64,000 nt of DNA from Flavobacterium branchiophilum NBRC 15030 = ATCC 35035 (lineage in GTDB: Bacteria > Bacteroidota > Bacteroidia > Flavobacteriales > Flavobacteriaceae). The stretch is from the NCBI RefSeq assembly GCF_002217205.1, contig NZ_MUGT01000027.1, forward strand, positions 11,516 to 75,515, given 5' to 3'. The position numbers and the translations under genes are program-made. Positions 62,711 through 64,000 of the stretch are shown here, piece by piece. The notes beneath the pieces were generated by a model. It saw only the letters and a program-made list of their open reading frames with translations. It was not told where the DNA came from and ran no database searches. Every line of letters starts with the position of its first letter. Position 1 is the first letter of the stretch.

Positions 62711-64000
62711 ATGGCAAAACAAGAAGATTTATTTAAAAATGTGGTTTCGCACGCAAAAGAATATGGGTTTATATTCCCATCTAGCGAAATATATGATGGT
62801 TTAAGTGCCGTTTATGACTATGCTCAAAACGGTGTAGAATTGAAAAAAAACATTCGAGACTATTGGTGGAAATCCATGGTTCAGATGCACGAAAACATAG
62901 TTGGGCTAGATGCAGCCATTTTAATGCACCCAACTACTTGGAAAGCATCGGGGCATGTGGACGCTTTTAACGACCCCTTGATAGACAACAAAGATTCAAA
63001 AAAACGGTATAGAGCCGATGTTTTGATAGAAGATTATGCCGAAAAATTGAACCAAAAAGCCGAAAAAGAAATAGAAAAGGCAGCAGTTCGTTTTGGCGAT
63101 GCTTTCGATAGAACGGAATTTATAACTACCAATACAAGAGTTAAAGACTATTTGACCCGAAAAAATGAAATTTTGGCAAGAATGGCCCGTTCCCTCGAAA
63201 CAGAAAACCTCGAAGACGTTAAAGCATTGATTGAAGAACTCGAAATTGCTTGTCCTGAATCGGGCTCTCGCAATTGGACTGAAGTCAAACAATTCAATTT
63301 GATGTTTGGTACCAAATTGGGTGCATCGGCAGACAATGCCATGGATTTATATTTGCGTCCAGAAACCGCTCAAGGTATTTTTGTCAATTTTTTGAATGTT
63401 CAAAAATCAGGGCGAATGAAAATTCCTTTTGGAATTGCTCAAACAGGTAAAGCCTTTAGAAATGAGATAGTGGCCAGACAATTTATCTTTAGGATGAGAG
63501 AATTTGAACAAATGGAAATGCAATTTTTTGTTAAACCTGGCGATGAAATGAAATGGTATGACTATTGGAAAAATACCCGATTGAACTGGCATTTGTCATT
63601 AGGATTGGGCAAAGAAAATTACCGTTTTCACGATCACGAAAAGTTAGCTCATTATGCCAATGCTGCTGCCGATATTGAGTTTAATTTTCCTTTTGGTTTC
63701 AAAGAACTAGAAGGTATCCATTCTCGAACAGATTTTGATTTGAAAGCACATGAACAGTTTTCTGGCAAAAAAATGCAATATTTTGATACCGATGAAAATA
63801 AAAATTATACTCCTTATGTTGTAGAAACATCTGTTGGGTTGGATAGAATGTTCTTGGCCGTATTTTCTAATTCTTTGAAAGAAGAAACCCTCGAAGATGG
63901 CTCTACAAGAACCGTGTTAAAACTTCCTGCAGTTTTAGCTCCTACAAAAGCAGCCGTTTTGCCTTTGGTAAAAAAAGATGGTTTGCCCGAGTTAGCCCGT
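62711..64000 (+). CDS. glyS: Glycine--tRNA ligase, truncated by the window end
   Basis: 430 codons are visible; the gene runs off the 3' end. It charges tRNA-Gly with glycine. Sequence such as YGFIFPSSEIYDGLSAVYDY (18-37) and FNLMFGTKLGA belong to the alpha2-type (single-chain, eukaryote/archaea-like) class II enzyme found in Bacteroidota. The catalytic motif 2 region shows FRNEIVARQFIFRMREFEQME. The ATG follows a -7 element by 7 bp, and comF is divergent. Confidence 0.95.
   Translation, partial: MAKQEDLFKNVVSHAKEYGFIFPSSEIYDGLSAVYDYAQNGVELKKNIRDYWWKSMVQMHENIVGLDAAILMHPTTWKASGHVDAFNDPLIDNKDSKKRYRADVLIEDYAEKLNQKAEKEIEKAAVRFGDAFDRTEFITTNTRVKDYLTRKNEILARMARSLETENLEDVKALIEELEIACPESGSRNWTEVKQFNLMFGTKLGASADNAMDLYLRPETAQGIFVNFLNVQKSGRMKIPFGIAQTGKAFRNEIVARQFIFRMREFEQMEMQFFVKPGDEMKWYDYWKNTRLNWHLSLGLGKENYRFHDHEKLAHYANAAADIEFNFPFGFKELEGIHSRTDFDLKAHEQFSGKKMQYFDTDENKNYTPYVVETSVGLDRMFLAVFSNSLKEETLEDGSTRTVLKLPAVLAPTKAAVLPLVKKDGLPELAR

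Overview
The window looks like a chromosomal segment of a Flavobacteriia-type Bacteroidota. It is AT-rich. Promoters fit the Bacteroidota -7 consensus TAnnTTTG, and Shine-Dalgarno sites are mostly absent. Lineage-typical families include GLPGLI, DUF3127, the MoxR/Bat aerotolerance cluster, a type IX secretion sorting domain, TonB-type outer-membrane proteins with a carboxypeptidase-regulatory-like domain, and a eukaryote-like NADP isocitrate dehydrogenase. One tRNA (Ala, GGC) is present. No rRNA, CRISPR array or prophage was seen.

Layout. 1-2.5 kb: pyrH-frr and an OmpA-like lipoprotein. 2.6-5.1 kb: a small accessory locus in which a fulvocin C-like cysteine-rich lipoprotein, a membrane-anchored TlpA-like thioredoxin and a DUF1573 lipoprotein lie divergent to an XRE regulator. 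5.2-8 kb: rplS, icd, superoxide dismutase. 8.3-11.1 kb: small redox and secreted proteins and a Kelch-like type IX cargo. 11.6-16.2 kb: exported KatG, a haem c/DUF3365 lipoprotein, a carbonic anhydrase lipoprotein and an ICMT-like methyltransferase. 16.3-18.6 kb: an Eco47II-like (GGNCC) restriction-modification system. 18.7-28.9 kb: flavin reductase, a DUF3127 protein with an SSB-like tail, two PAP2 phosphatases, a 1134-residue outer-membrane protein, an Ala/Lys repeat protein, tRNA-Ala, holA, an orphan HsdR-N nuclease-like protein and a glycosyltransferase. 29-36.1 kb: a duplicated two-gene surface-protein module flanking a membrane AraC regulator, followed by about 0.8 kb without genes. 36.9-47 kb: an aldo/keto reductase, then moxR-DUF58-membrane protein-batA-batB-batC-batD-batE. 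47.1-48.3 kb: bioB. 48.4-53.9 kb: a second XRE-governed locus with a 50-residue secreted peptide, a GLPGLI gene split by an IS1595-family element, a TonB-type outer-membrane protein and a frameshifted small membrane protein. 53.9-64 kb: an outer-membrane protein, the operon mtgA-lipoprotein-large exported protein, a FAD oxidoreductase, a serine hydrolase, a small secreted protein, a comF-like gene and the 5' part of glyS, which runs off the window.

The best candidates for something under-described are: (1) the fulvocin C-like locus with its own thioredoxin; (2) the parallel XRE/small peptide/GLPGLI/TonB locus, where the insertion can be reversed on paper to restore a 246-codon gene; (3) the duplicated surface module, in which both first genes use non-ATG starts; (4) a dispersed intergenic element present three times that may be a structured RNA; and (5) a DUF3127 protein ending in an SSB-type acidic tip. 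All functions come from reading the sequence and from recalled family features. No database search was run.
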